Origin: Oscillospiraceae bacterium
GTDB taxonomy: Bacteria > Bacillota > Clostridia > Oscillospirales > UBA929
Assembly (NCBI GenBank): GCA_031271665.1
Contig: JAISVI010000060.1
Location: 1-41,685 of the forward strand
DNA: 41,685 nt
Reading direction: 5' to 3'
Shown here piece after piece: positions 14,710 to 23,353 of the stretch; within the stretch, counting starts at the first letter, position 1; each line of letters begins with the position of its first letter. The notes under the pieces were generated by a model that made no database searches, had not been told where the DNA came from, and saw nothing but the letters and a program-made list of their open reading frames with translations. Position numbers and translations under genes: made by a program.

Positions 14710-15479
14710 ACAACCCCGCCGAACAGCAATCGCGTATATTCGGTCTTGGGGTTTTCACATATCTCCCGCGCCGTACCCTGCTCGATTATCCCGCCCCCGC
14801 GCATCACCGCGATGCGGTCGCACAGGTAGTAAATAACGCCCGGGTTATGCGAGATGAAAACGGTGCTTAGGCCCATTCGCGTGTGCAGGTCGCGCAGAAG
14901 GTTAAGTATCTGCGCGCCGACAGACACGTCAAGTGCGGAAACAGCCTCGTCCGCGATAAGCAGCTTGGGCTTCAGCATAAGCGCGCAGGCGATGCACACG
15001 CGCTGTTTCTGCCCGCCGGAAAGTTCGCTTGGCCTTCTGCCGCGATAGGACGCGTCAAGGCCGACAAGCTCAAGGCTTTCGTCCGCAAGCCGCGCCCTCT
15101 CGCGCGCGTCGCGCATACCGGACGCGCGAAGCGGCTCTTCCAAAAGCCAGCCAACGCGCTTCACGGGGTTAAGCGCGCCGGCGGGGTCCTGAAATACGCT
15201 TTGGACAAGCCGCGCCATTTCGCGCCTGTTTTTCCCGGTCTGCTTTACCCCGTTTACCGTGATTTCGCCGCTGTAGTCTATAAGCCCCAAAATCGCGCGG
15301 CCAAGGGTGGTCTTCCCGCAGCCGGACTCTCCCACAAGCCCGAATATCTCGCCGTTTGCCACGTTAAGGCTTACGTTTTTCAGCACTTCAAGCCCCTTCG
15401 CCCTTCCGAACAGTCCGAAGGAACGCGATATATAGGTGTTTGACACGTTTTTAACTTCAAGTACGCTGCCGCCGTTCAT
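14706..15479 (-). CDS. Opp/Dpp-type peptide or nickel ABC transporter ATPase (OppF-like)
   Basis: 257 residues. Walker A GESGCGKT at 50-57, Q-loop FQDPAGALNPV, signature LSGGQKQRVCIA, Walker B LLIADEAVSALD, and switch His in FISHNPGVI. The FQDP and ALD patterns with the short oligopeptide-type C-terminus (CENPKTEYTRLLF) fit OppF/DppF. It would form a heterodimer with the upstream OppD-like protein and power an importer. ATG 15479 overlaps the upstream stop as ATGA. The genes for permeases and binding protein are not in the window. Confidence 0.9.
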   Translation of the reverse strand: MNGGSVLEVKNVSNTYISRSFGLFGRAKGLEVLKNVSLNVANGEIFGLVGESGCGKTTLGRAILGLIDYSGEITVNGVKQTGKNRREMARLVQSVFQDPAGALNPVKRVGWLLEEPLRASGMRDARERARLADESLELVGLDASYRGRRPSELSGGQKQRVCIACALMLKPKLLIADEAVSALDVSVGAQILNLLRDLHTRMGLSTVFISHNPGVIYYLCDRIAVMRGGGIIEQGTAREICENPKTEYTRLLFGGVV

Positions 15480-16453
15480 AAGCCGCGCACCCCCTCCGCG
15501 TCCGGGAAATGACACCATACGCCGCGCTTCCCGGCGGCCACGCGCGGCGGCGGCATTTCGGCGCATATCTTCCCCCTTGACGGACAGCGCGGCATAAACG
15601 GACACGCCGCCTTCGCGTCGGTCACGGCGGGGACTTTCCCGGGGATATTGGCAAGGGGTTTCCCCTTGCCGTCTTTGGTCGGAACCGCGCCCAAAAGCCC
15701 CTTGGTATATTCATGCGCGGGGTGAGTAAGCACGCTTTCCGCCGGGCCTTCCTCTACAAAGCGTCCGGCGTACATAATAAGAACGCGCCCGCGAAGGCGG
15801 CGTATAAGCCCAAGGTCATGCGAGATGTAAAGCACCGACATGCCCGTATCGCCGCTTAACTCCCCCAAAAGCCGCAGTACCTGCCCCTCGGACACGGCGT
15901 CAAGGGCGGTTGTAGGCTCGTCCGCGATAAGCAGTTTCGGGCGCGTTATAAAGGCCATGGCGATCATCACGCGCTGACGCATTCCGCCGGAAAGCTGGTG
16001 CGGGTACATCGACCAAAGCTTTTCCGGTTCGGGCAGTCCGGCCGCCGCCATTGCCTGAAGCCCGGCGCGGCGGTTTTCCCGCGCGTCACGCCTTCCGTGC
16101 AGGAAAAGCGGCTCGGTCACCTGCCGCCCGATTTTCATAAGCGGGTTAAGCGAGGTCATGGGTTCCTGAAAGATCATCGCCGCCCGCTCGCCCCGGACAC
16201 GGCGCATCTCCGCCTGCGGAAGCGAAAGCAGGTCTTCGCCCCCAAGTATCGCCTGTCCGCCCGTAACACGCGCCGCCTCCGGCAGAAGCCCCATTATGCC
16301 AAGCGCCGTAAGGCTTTTGCCGCAGCCGGACTCCCCGGCGATGCAAACGGTCTCGCCGGGTTCGATATCAAAGCTTACCGCGTCCACCGCGGGGAAGCTG
16401 TCCGCCCCGCGCGTTATGGCGACGGATAAGTCTTTTACAGAAAGCAGCGGCAC
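15476..16453 (-). CDS. Opp/Dpp-type ABC transporter ATPase (OppD-like)
   Basis: 325 residues. Walker A GESGCGKS at 40-47, FQEPMTSLNPLMKIG, signature LSGGMRQRVMIAMAF, Walker B LLIADEPTTALDAVSE, YISHDLGLI. The C-terminal extension ACPFMPRCPSRGKIC is the cysteine-rich oligo/HPY motif seen in OppD/DppD ATPases. GTG 16453 follows GGGGGAT. It is the first gene of a two-gene unit with oppF; substrate (peptide, nickel) cannot be told from ATPases. Confidence 0.9.
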   Translation of the reverse strand: MPLLSVKDLSVAITRGADSFPAVDAVSFDIEPGETVCIAGESGCGKSLTALGIMGLLPEAARVTGGQAILGGEDLLSLPQAEMRRVRGERAAMIFQEPMTSLNPLMKIGRQVTEPLFLHGRRDARENRRAGLQAMAAAGLPEPEKLWSMYPHQLSGGMRQRVMIAMAFITRPKLLIADEPTTALDAVSEGQVLRLLGELSGDTGMSVLYISHDLGLIRRLRGRVLIMYAGRFVEEGPAESVLTHPAHEYTKGLLGAVPTKDGKGKPLANIPGKVPAVTDAKAACPFMPRCPSRGKICAEMPPPRVAAGKRGVWCHFPDAEGVRGL

Positions 16454-16575
16454 GGGCTATCCCCCAAATACTTTTCTAAGGTAAATTACACAACCGGGGA
16501 GAACCCCGACAGAAGCCTTGCCGGTTTCCCCGTATGTCGCCATTTTTCCGTCTTTATCATTAAGAGGAGTTACGC

Positions 16576-17106
16576 TTACTTAAATGCGAAGCCTAAGCCT
16601 CTCATCATATCATACAAACTCCCATATCTTACGTCAAACGCAGATGCTACATCCGGGATTTTCGGATGCGCCGACGTTGATGTTCCAAGCGAACTGTTCG
16701 GACGCTCAAAGGTTATCAGTGTATATCCCTTGGCTTTTGCCACGGCAACAAGCCAAGCGTCAGCACGACTGTTGTCAGCCCACTCATTCAGTGCTTTATC
16801 GCTATACAGTCTTACTCCGGTTGGAGATTCACTGTTTTGAATATACGACATCACCTGCGCGTATACTCTAAGAACATCAGGTGTTCGGTGGTCAACGCGT
16901 GTAAACTCTATGTCTTTAAACCATTTACATAAATCGTCAGTCCCTTTAATAACTTCATCATACACCTTGCTCATCACGGCAATATTGCCCTTTTTTATGT
17001 GCATTTGCAAGAACCCCCAAAACGATGGGGCCATGTCAAATGGATAGTAAGTCTTATATGGCGTAATAAACGTATTCGCGTCCACCAAGAAAACTTCTCT
17101 GCTCAT
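16576..17106 (-). CDS. PIN-domain protein, DUF4411 type
   Basis: 176 residues. VFLVDANTFI (D9), VYDEVIKG (E51) and ADAWLVAVAKAKGYTLITFE (D116) give the acidic residues of a PIN nuclease, and the general pattern is that of DUF4411. PIN proteins paired with small partners usually act as RNase toxins. ATG 17106 overlaps the upstream peptidase stop as ATGA. Both genes are more AT-rich than oppD and the MFS gene on either side. Between it and oppD lie 122 bases with a CGGGG/CCCCG hairpin. Confidence 0.78.
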   Translation of the reverse strand: MSREVFLVDANTFITPYKTYYPFDMAPSFWGFLQMHIKKGNIAVMSKVYDEVIKGTDDLCKWFKDIEFTRVDHRTPDVLRVYAQVMSYIQNSESPTGVRLYSDKALNEWADNSRADAWLVAVAKAKGYTLITFERPNSSLGTSTSAHPKIPDVASAFDVRYGSLYDMMRGLGFAFK

Positions 17107-18245
17107 CTCCGCTCGCCTCTTGCCTCGTTGATTAGCCCGTCAAACGTCGAGCTGTTCGTGTTAGTTAAGCGGAATGCCTCGGTGTGCAAAGTCCTTCCTT
17201 CATGCAGGCTTGCGTGCAGCGCAAACAAAAACTTATGGTCAATTCGGCTTGCTTGCGTTTTGTAATAATCACCGCCACTAGACGCCTGCTGATTTTTAAC
17301 CGCGATTCTTACAAGAGAGATGAACTGGTTATATTCATTTAGCGATATAAAACCACTGTCAAGCGCTCTGCGAGCGATGACGGTTTTACTGCATTTGAAG
17401 GACATGGAAACAGAGTTGATTTTCTCAATCGCTTCACCGTCTGCTTTCTCCCATTTTCCCCTAAATACCGCTATTGGCACGAGGAGTTCAGCGGTTACGG
17501 CATTGCATAAAGTTTCATGTGGATTTATAAAGTGGGAGTCTCCTGCACTCGCATTGAATAAACTACTCGTGCCAATGCCGATATGCGCAAACTCGTGAAA
17601 CAACGAAAATAGCATTCCACCCCGTGAATCGGCGGCGTTTATGAAAATTAAAGGAGCGTATTCGTCAACGAGTGTGAACGCCCGAAATTCATCAACGTTC
17701 AATGCCCTATGAGTGTTCGAGCCAACAATACCGTTCATCATAACGAGAACGCCGGTATTGCTTATGGCTTTACGAACATGCTTGAAAGCGTCTTCAACAT
17801 TCTTAACGTTCTCGTACCAATTCACTGGAAGCGATAAAATCTTTCGTATGGCCACAGCAACACTAAGGGCATCTCTATTCGACGGCAAAGAGCCGACAAA
17901 GGATACCTTTTCGCCGTTGGAGCCAATGACATATTCGCGCATCCACTCCTGCACATTCTCCATTTGCCTCACCGTGTCCATAAGATCGCGACTTGGGTTT
18001 TGCAGGCTAATGCTGTCAACGGTGCGAAATTCCAGTATCTTAAACTTCTCGGTCGGTGGCGTACTTAAGAAAAAGTAACCGAACGGAATGCGTGTCTTTT
18101 GACTGAAGTCTTCAAGCTGATTGAACGTGGGCTGCTTCTCACCGCTTCTCCACAAATCAAGATAAGCTTGATTGTTGCTGTTCAAATGAACAGCCGAACT
18201 TATCCAATTCCATATATTGTTTGACACTTGCACATAATTTGGCAT
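17103..18245 (-). CDS. ImmA/IrrE-family metallopeptidase with N-terminal HTH-like region (COG2856)
   Basis: 380 residues. PTFNQLEDFSQKTRIPFGYFFLSTPP at 40-64 is the Xre-like segment typical of COG2856; the M78 zinc site is LFHEFAHIG (HEFAH 217-221) with third ligand E253 in TAELLVP. ImmA cleaves a repressor during mobile-element induction, IrrE does so in stress response; this partner of a PIN protein probably acts as antitoxin/regulator. ATG 18245 follows GGAGGTG by six bases. First gene of the pair with the PIN protein; promoter at 18277-18305. Confidence 0.85.
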   Translation of the reverse strand: MPNYVQVSNNIWNWISSAVHLNSNNQAYLDLWRSGEKQPTFNQLEDFSQKTRIPFGYFFLSTPPTEKFKILEFRTVDSISLQNPSRDLMDTVRQMENVQEWMREYVIGSNGEKVSFVGSLPSNRDALSVAVAIRKILSLPVNWYENVKNVEDAFKHVRKAISNTGVLVMMNGIVGSNTHRALNVDEFRAFTLVDEYAPLIFINAADSRGGMLFSLFHEFAHIGIGTSSLFNASAGDSHFINPHETLCNAVTAELLVPIAVFRGKWEKADGEAIEKINSVSMSFKCSKTVIARRALDSGFISLNEYNQFISLVRIAVKNQQASSGGDYYKTQASRIDHKFLFALHASLHEGRTLHTEAFRLTNTNSSTFDGLINEARGERR

Positions 18246-18272
18246 CACGCCCACCTCCCTCAATCACGCCCA
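18244..18272. promoter_or_regulatory. 10-bp direct repeat at the ImmA/PIN leader, candidate operator
   Basis: ATCACGCCCA occurs at 18244-18253 and again at 18263-18272, spaced 19 bases start to start, near two helical turns. The repeats cover the transcript start, ribosome site and start codon of the peptidase gene, a plausible site for autoregulation by its HTH region. Confidence 0.45.
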
Positions 18273-18276
18273 TTCT

Positions 18277-18305
18277 ATTATACAGCATTTGTTCCCGATT
18301 TTCAA
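18277..18305 (-). promoter_or_regulatory. Promoter of the ImmA/PIN pair
   Basis: On the minus strand TTGAAA (18305-18300), 17-base spacer, TATAAT (18282-18277). The start near 18270 lies within the repeated ATCACGCCCA motif. Confidence 0.78.
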
Positions 18306-18311
18306 AAGAAA

Positions 18312-19481
18312 TTAATTGCCGCGCCCCGCCAGACGCCGCGTCTTCTCCGTCATGGCGGTCATCACGCCGGCGAGGATAAGCAGAACCAAGGGATAAAGCC
18401 ATATGCCGATATGGTTTGCCAAAAGGCCGAACAGCGGGGGCATAAAGGTCGCGCCGATATAGGCGCTTGCCATCTGCACGCCTATGACCGCCTGGGAGTT
18501 TCCTTCCCCGAAATTGGCCGGGGTGGAGTGTATTATTGACGGATATACGGGCGCGCAGCCAAGCCCCGTCACGACAAGGCCGCACAGGCACACGGCGTCC
18601 GTCCCCAAAGGCAGCCAAACCATCGCAAGCCCCGCAAGCGTAACGACGCATCCAATGCGCATCATTGCCGAGTCCCCGGCTCTGTCGGCGGCGAAACCGC
18701 AGACAAAACGCCCCGCCGTAATGCCAAGATAGAACATCGAGGCAAACCTTGCCGCCGCGTCCGCGTCCATACCCCTGTCCAGCACAAGGTAGCTGCTTGC
18801 CCAAAGCCCCGCAGTCGCCTCCAGCGCGCAGTATGCGAAGAAGGCGGCGAGAACATACCCAACGCCTTTTATGCGCAGAATCCGCGAAAGGCTAAGCGCC
18901 TTAGTCCGCGCCCGCGTCCCGTCGGTGCCGCCCTCTTTTCTTTTCCACAGCGGAAGGCTTGCAAACATCGCGGCGGCCAGAACGGCCTGGATGGCCGCCA
19001 CAGCCGCATAGCCGCCGGACCAGCCCGCGCCGGACGCAATGGCAAAGCCCATGATGTACGGGCTTACCGCCGCGCCGACGCCCCAACAGCAGTGAAGCCA
19101 GCTCATATGGCGCGAGGAATAGTGAAGCGCGACGAAGTTGTTAAGCGCCGCGTCAATCGCGCCCGCCCCAAGTCCGTAAGGCACCGCCCAAACGCAAAGC
19201 ATCCAGAAGCTCCCCGATACAGAAAAGCCGAACAGCGCCCCGGCGGTCGCAAGAACGCTTGCCGCCGTGACAAGCCCCGCGCCGAACTTTTTTGTAAGTC
19301 TTTCCGACATAAGGCTTGAAAAAATCGTCCCGCAGGAAATGATCATAGTCACGATTCCCGCGAATGAAACGGGCGAATCCGTCTCAAGACGCATGACCGG
19401 CCAAGCCGCCCCCAGAAGCGAGTCGGGCAGTCCAAGGCTTATAAACGCCGCGTATATAAAAGCAAGCAGTAACGAAAGCAT
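18312..19481 (-). CDS. MFS transporter, FucP-like
   Basis: 389 residues with about 12 hydrophobic segments. GLPDSLLGAAWPVM in the first helix, ERLTKKFGAGLVTAAS after helix 2, YGLGAGAIDAALNNFVA, and HCCWGVGAAVSP in the middle are typical of the sugar-type MFS related to FucP and YfkF. Substrate unknown. GGGGTGATTT precedes ATG 19481. Monocistronic and divergent from holA across an 81-131 base region containing a GGCGGATTCCGCC hairpin and a repeated GCCCGCGAAGAGC. Confidence 0.85.
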   Translation of the reverse strand: MLSLLLAFIYAAFISLGLPDSLLGAAWPVMRLETDSPVSFAGIVTMIISCGTIFSSLMSERLTKKFGAGLVTAASVLATAGALFGFSVSGSFWMLCVWAVPYGLGAGAIDAALNNFVALHYSSRHMSWLHCCWGVGAAVSPYIMGFAIASGAGWSGGYAAVAAIQAVLAAAMFASLPLWKRKEGGTDGTRARTKALSLSRILRIKGVGYVLAAFFAYCALEATAGLWASSYLVLDRGMDADAAARFASMFYLGITAGRFVCGFAADRAGDSAMMRIGCVVTLAGLAMVWLPLGTDAVCLCGLVVTGLGCAPVYPSIIHSTPANFGEGNSQAVIGVQMASAYIGATFMPPLFGLLANHIGIWLYPLVLLILAGVMTAMTEKTRRLAGRGN

Positions 19482-19562
19482 AAATCACCCCGTAAAGAAC
19501 CCTGTCCGGCGGATTCCGCCGCGCCCGCGAAGAGCGGCCGCCATGCCCGCGAAGAGCCGCTG

Positions 19563-19591
19563 TGGACATAATGTCCGGGCTGTGCTATGAT
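19563..19591 (+). promoter_or_regulatory. Promoter of holA-rnmV
   Basis: TGGACA (19563-19568), 17-base spacer, TATGAT (19586-19591). The start near 19598 leaves room only for the GAGGTG ribosome site and GTG 19613, fixing the holA start. Confidence 0.75.
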
Positions 19592-19612
19592 TGCTTTATT
19601 GAGGTGAACGCG

Positions 19613-20635
19613 GTGGAAGACGCCCTTGATATCCTTAAAGGCCAAATTAAAGAAAACCGGATCGGAAGGCTTTATGTGTTCCACGGCCCGGAGAGTTTTC
19701 TGCGCGAGCATTACCTGCGCCAAATACGCCAAAAGCTTGTAAGCCCGGAACTGGAGGGGTTCGACTTGGAAACCCTTAACGGTTCCGGCCTTGATTTCCC
19801 CGCGCTGCGCGACGCGGTCGAGTGTGTGCCTATGTCGGGCGGGCGGCGGGTCGTCATTGTCTCGGACTATGCGCTGTTTGCGCTTAACGCGGAAACGTCC
19901 GGGCATATGGCGGGGCTTATAGAAGACCTTCCGGAAAGCGTGTGCCTTGTGTTCCATTACGATACGCTTGCGTATAAGGCCGACGGGCGCAGCAAGCTTA
20001 CCCAAGCGGTTAAAAAGTACGGCCTTATCGTGGAGTTCGCGCTTCAAAAAGAGGATCAGCTTATCCGCTGGGCGCACCGCCATTTTGCCGCCGAGGGCAA
20101 GGAAATAGGACGCGAGGAGCTTAGTAAGCTTATTTTCCTTTGCGGCGCGGATATGCACAACCTTAGAAACGAGATAGGCAAGCTTGCCTGCGGCGTCGGG
20201 GGCGCGTCCGTCACGAAGGACGATATAGACAAATTCGTCATACCCACCGCCGAGGCGGGCGTCTTCGCCCTTACCAACGCCATCGCGGCGGGCAGACAGA
20301 AAAAGGCCGCGCAGATACTGCGCGATTTGACCGTGTCGGGGGCCGAGCCGCCGGTGAAGATTTTAAGCGTTGTCACAAGGCAGATGCTTAATCTTTACGC
20401 GGCGCGTCTTTTGCTTGAAAACAAAAAAGGCGGCCAGGCGCTTCAAACGATGTGCGGCATGAACAGCAGCTATCAGGCCAAGATAACCCTTGAAGCGGCG
20501 CGTACGCGCAGACTTCCGTGGTTCAGGCGCGCGCTTGGCTTTTGCTTCGACGCGGACATCACCCTTAAAGGCGGCGCGGGCCGCGAGCGCGCGCTTGAAC
20601 TTTTGCTTGGCCGGCTTTTCGCCTATGAAGAATAG
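19613..20635 (+). CDS. holA: DNA polymerase III delta subunit
   Basis: 340 residues. LYVFHGPESFLREHYLRQI near the N-terminus is the family's modified P-loop (no functional GKT), followed by RRVVIVSDY, GADMHNLRNEIGKLA and FALTNAIAAGRQKKAAQILRDL. Delta opens the sliding clamp within the clamp loader with tau/gamma and delta'. I chose GTG 19613, six bases after GAGGTG; the frame continues upstream into the promoter, so longer forms are unlikely. Three bases separate it from rnmV. Confidence 0.92.
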   Translation: MEDALDILKGQIKENRIGRLYVFHGPESFLREHYLRQIRQKLVSPELEGFDLETLNGSGLDFPALRDAVECVPMSGGRRVVIVSDYALFALNAETSGHMAGLIEDLPESVCLVFHYDTLAYKADGRSKLTQAVKKYGLIVEFALQKEDQLIRWAHRHFAAEGKEIGREELSKLIFLCGADMHNLRNEIGKLACGVGGASVTKDDIDKFVIPTAEAGVFALTNAIAAGRQKKAAQILRDLTVSGAEPPVKILSVVTRQMLNLYAARLLLENKKGGQALQTMCGMNSSYQAKITLEAARTRRLPWFRRALGFCFDADITLKGGAGRERALELLLGRLFAYEE

Positions 20636-20638
20636 CGC

Positions 20639-21229
20639 ATGATACGGATAAACGAGGTTATTTTGGTCGAGGGGCGCTATGACAAAAACGCCCTTAAACA
20701 GGCGGTTGACGCGGTCGTCCTTGAAACGCGCGGCTTCGGCGTGTTCCGCGACGAAGAACTGCGCGCGCTTCTAAGGCGGCTTGCCGATAAGCGCGGCATT
20801 ATAGTTTTAACCGACAGCGACAGCGCCGGTTTCTTAATACGCAACCACCTTAAAGGCATTCTGCCGCCGGGGCGCGTAAAGCACGCCTTTATCCCGGACA
20901 TCCCCGGGAAAGAGCGCCGCAAACGCGCCGGAAGCGCCGAGGGGAAACTTGGCGTAGAGGGAATGTCCCCGGAAGCGCTTATAAAAGCCCTTTTGGACGC
21001 GGGCGCGACGGTCGCGGGCGAACATTGCGAAGAAACGCCGCGCGGCGGCATAACCAAGGCGGACATGTTCGCCTTGGGACTAAGCGGAAGCCCCGACAGC
21101 GCCCAAAGACGCGCCAAGCTTCTTAAAAAGCTTGCCCTCCCCGAGCACATGACCGCCAACGCCCTTCTGGAAACGCTTAACCTTCTGTACACAAAAGAAG
21201 AAGCCAGTCAATTGACAATTGATAATTGA
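20639..21229 (+). CDS. rnmV: Ribonuclease M5 (5S rRNA maturation, Toprim domain)
   Basis: 196 residues. Toprim signature ILVEGRYDKNAL (catalytic Glu in VEG) and VLTDSDSAGFLIRNHL (DxD), then HAFIPDIPGKERRKRAGSAEGKLGVEGM, diagnostic of RNase M5, and a DUF4093 C-terminal region. It matures 5S rRNA on the 50S subunit. It follows holA by three bases without a clear ribosome site, so translation is probably coupled. The C-terminal QLTIDN comes from the heptamer array at 21208. In Bacillus rnmV sits by ksgA; here its neighbour is holA. Confidence 0.92.
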   Translation: MIRINEVILVEGRYDKNALKQAVDAVVLETRGFGVFRDEELRALLRRLADKRGIIVLTDSDSAGFLIRNHLKGILPPGRVKHAFIPDIPGKERRKRAGSAEGKLGVEGMSPEALIKALLDAGATVAGEHCEETPRGGITKADMFALGLSGSPDSAQRRAKLLKKLALPEHMTANALLETLNLLYTKEEASQLTIDN

Positions 21230-21311
21230 CATTTGACAATGAATATAACAGTGAACGGCCGCCAAAGGCATGGCCGTTCACTGTTAACTGTTCGTTGTTA
21301 ACCGTTAACTG
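21208..21311. repeat. Head-to-head heptamer arrays with central 14-bp stem (locus 3)
   Basis: Left arm 21208-21242 (CAATTGACAATTGATAATTG...), right arm 21278-21311 (GTTAACTGTTCGTTGTTAAC...), in inverse orientation. In the centre AACAGTGAACGGCC (21247-21260) pairs perfectly with GGCCGTTCACTGTT (21272-21285). The whole can fold as one long hairpin and lies between the convergent rnmV and oadB genes, so it may act as a terminator despite the lack of a clean T-run. The left arm encodes the end of RnmV. Confidence 0.8.
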
Positions 21312-21313
21312 AT

Positions 21314-22537
21314 CTAAATCCAGCCAAGCGCCTTTCCGACGCTTAAAAGGAAGCCCGCCGCGACAGCCGAGCCGATAACGCCGGCCACGTTCGGACCCAT
21401 GGCGTGCATCAGAAGATAGTTGCTTGGGTTATACTTCGAGCCGACGTTCTGCGACACGCGCGCCGCCATCGGGACGGCGGACACCCCGGCCGAGCCGATA
21501 AGGGGGTTTACCTTGCCGCCGGTAACGGCGTACATAATCTTTCCGAACAGTACGCCGCCCGCCGTTGAAAACGAGAACGCAAGCAGGCCAAGCCCGATAA
21601 TAAGAAGGGTGCTTACCGACAAGAAGCCGACGTTCTTGCCGTCCTCACCGGCAATATAGCCCACCGAGGTCGCGCCCACCGTGGTGCTTAGGAAGATCGT
21701 AACGATGTTAAGAAGCGCGTTCTGCGCCGTGTCGCTTAAACGCTCGACAACGCCGGACTCGCGGAACAGATTGCCAAGCATAAAGCACCCGATAAGCGGG
21801 GCAACGTCCGGAAGAAGAAGTACGCAGAAAATCGTCACCGCGATGGGGAATATAATCTTGGTTGACTTCGACACGGGCTTTGCCTGGGTCATAACGGTCA
21901 TGCGCTCTTTATTCGTGGTCATCGCCTTCATAATTGGCGGCTGGATAAGTGGGATAAGCGCCATGTACGAATACGCCGCGATGGCAATCGGCCCAAGCAG
22001 GTGCGGGGCAAGCTTTGAGGTAAGGAATATGGCCGTCGGGCCGTCCGCGCCGCCGATAATGCCGATAGAGGCCGCCTCCGGGCCAAGAAACCCGACAAGG
22101 ATGGCAAGGATAAACGCGCAGTAAACGCCAAGCTGCGCCGCCGCGCCGAGAACCATTGACGACGGGCGCGCCAGCATCGGGCCGAAGTCGGTCATCGCGC
22201 CGATACCCATAAAGATAAGGCAGGGGTAGATATTAAGCTTCACGCCCAGATAAAGCACGTCAAGCAGTCCGCCCTCGTGCAGAACCTGGCTGAAACTTAT
22301 CTCCGCCATGGATTTCCCGGCAAAAAGCTCCATATGCATCATTCCGCTTAACGGAAGGTTTGCAAGAAGCATACCGAAGGCGATACCCATAAGAAGAAGC
22401 GGCTCGAACCCCTTGACAATCGCGAGGTACAGAAGCACGCAGGCGATAACGACCATCACCGCGTTTTCCCAGTGGTCAAAGATGCGCACAAAGCCGGAGT
22501 CGGTCCAAAGGCGCTGAAGGATTTCCCCGATATTCAT
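21314..22537 (-). CDS. oadB: Sodium-translocating oxaloacetate decarboxylase, beta subunit
   Basis: 407 residues, about nine to eleven membrane segments. Family motifs: NIYPCLIFMGIGAMTDFGPMLA, GIIGGADGPTAIF with the sodium-site Asp, and GATSVGYIAGEDGKNVGF, SAVPMAARVSQ. Beta decarboxylates carboxybiotin and couples it to sodium export. Last gene of the operon alpha-gamma-biotin carrier-beta. It starts at ATG 22537 after GGGGAGTGGCC. Confidence 0.97.
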   Translation of the reverse strand: MNIGEILQRLWTDSGFVRIFDHWENAVMVVIACVLLYLAIVKGFEPLLLMGIAFGMLLANLPLSGMMHMELFAGKSMAEISFSQVLHEGGLLDVLYLGVKLNIYPCLIFMGIGAMTDFGPMLARPSSMVLGAAAQLGVYCAFILAILVGFLGPEAASIGIIGGADGPTAIFLTSKLAPHLLGPIAIAAYSYMALIPLIQPPIMKAMTTNKERMTVMTQAKPVSKSTKIIFPIAVTIFCVLLLPDVAPLIGCFMLGNLFRESGVVERLSDTAQNALLNIVTIFLSTTVGATSVGYIAGEDGKNVGFLSVSTLLIIGLGLLAFSFSTAGGVLFGKIMYAVTGGKVNPLIGSAGVSAVPMAARVSQNVGSKYNPSNYLLMHAMGPNVAGVIGSAVAAGFLLSVGKALGWI

Positions 22538-22551
22538 TTGGCCACTCCCCT

Positions 22552-22941
22552 TTATTGAAGCATAAGCAGCGGCGCGCCGGTTTCCACCACCGAGCCCTTA
22601 GAGGTTATTACCTGCGTCACCACGCCGTCGCGGGGAGCCAAGACCTCGTTCTCCATTTTCATGGCCTCGATAAGCACAAGCACCTGACCCTTTTTAACGC
22701 TTTCGCCCGCGGCGACCTTGATGCCAAGGATATTGCCGGGCAGCGGCGACGGTACAACCTCGCCCGCGCCGACGGGCGCGGCGGGTGCCGCGGCGGGGGC
22801 AGGCGACGGGGCAGCGGCGGCGGGTGCCGGGGCGGCAGCCGAAGCCGGTACGGCGGCGTCGGCAACGCTTACGAGTATGGCCTCGCCCTGTTCGACCTCT
22901 ACCTCGTATACCTTTTTATTAAGAGTGACTTTATACTTCAT
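22552..22941 (-). CDS. Biotin carrier protein of the decarboxylase
   Basis: 129 residues. An N-terminal strand region (YKVTLNKKVYEVEVEQGE), an Ala/Pro-rich flexible linker (about residues 29-58), and a biotinyl domain with EAMKMEN, biotin on K95. It carries carboxyl groups from the alpha to the beta subunit; in many species this domain is fused to alpha, here it is separate. ATG 22941 or the GTG two codons upstream are both near AGGAGG; I favour ATG. Confidence 0.93.
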   Translation of the reverse strand: MKYKVTLNKKVYEVEVEQGEAILVSVADAAVPASAAAPAPAAAAPSPAPAAAPAAPVGAGEVVPSPLPGNILGIKVAAGESVKKGQVLVLIEAMKMENEVLAPRDGVVTQVITSKGSVVETGAPLLMLQ

Positions 22942-22955
22942 TTTCACTTATCCTC

Positions 22956-23339
22956 CTATATTTCGCGGATTGAGGTAAAGCGCAGGGTGTTAAGCGGGAC
23001 TTTAAGGTCGTCGGCGACGATCGCCATAAGAAGCGCGGCGGTTTGGTCGTCAACGGTGTGCAGGTCAATTTCCCCAAGGCTTCCCTGTGCGGGAATCATT
23101 CCGCTTGTGTCGCGCGCGGGTTGCGCGGCGGCGGTGCCGCCGGACGGAGAAGCGGCGGCGGGGGCTTCCGCCCCTGCGGGGGTCTGCGCGCCTTGCTTGC
23201 GGGCCGTAGACGCGGAGATTATCTTTATTACCACCACAAGCGCGATAAGCGCGAAGAATACCACGGCAAACCCGATAATACTAAGCAGAAGCGCGTCCGA
23301 GATACCAACCTCGCCCTTTGTTCCGGTGAGAAACAGCAT
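22956..23339 (-). CDS. Oxaloacetate decarboxylase gamma subunit (OadG-like)
   Basis: 127 residues: one N-terminal membrane helix (about 18-41, LLLSIIGFAVVFFALIALVVVI), an Ala/Pro-rich linker, and a C-terminal segment DDQTAALLMAIVADDLKVPLNTLRFTSI typical of the longer clostridial OadG. Gamma holds alpha to the membrane beta subunit. ATG 23339 follows GGGGGAAGG. Confidence 0.88.
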   Translation of the reverse strand: MLFLTGTKGEVGISDALLLSIIGFAVVFFALIALVVVIKIISASTARKQGAQTPAGAEAPAAASPSGGTAAAQPARDTSGMIPAQGSLGEIDLHTVDDQTAALLMAIVADDLKVPLNTLRFTSIREI

Positions 23340-23353
23340 CGTTCCTTCCCCCT

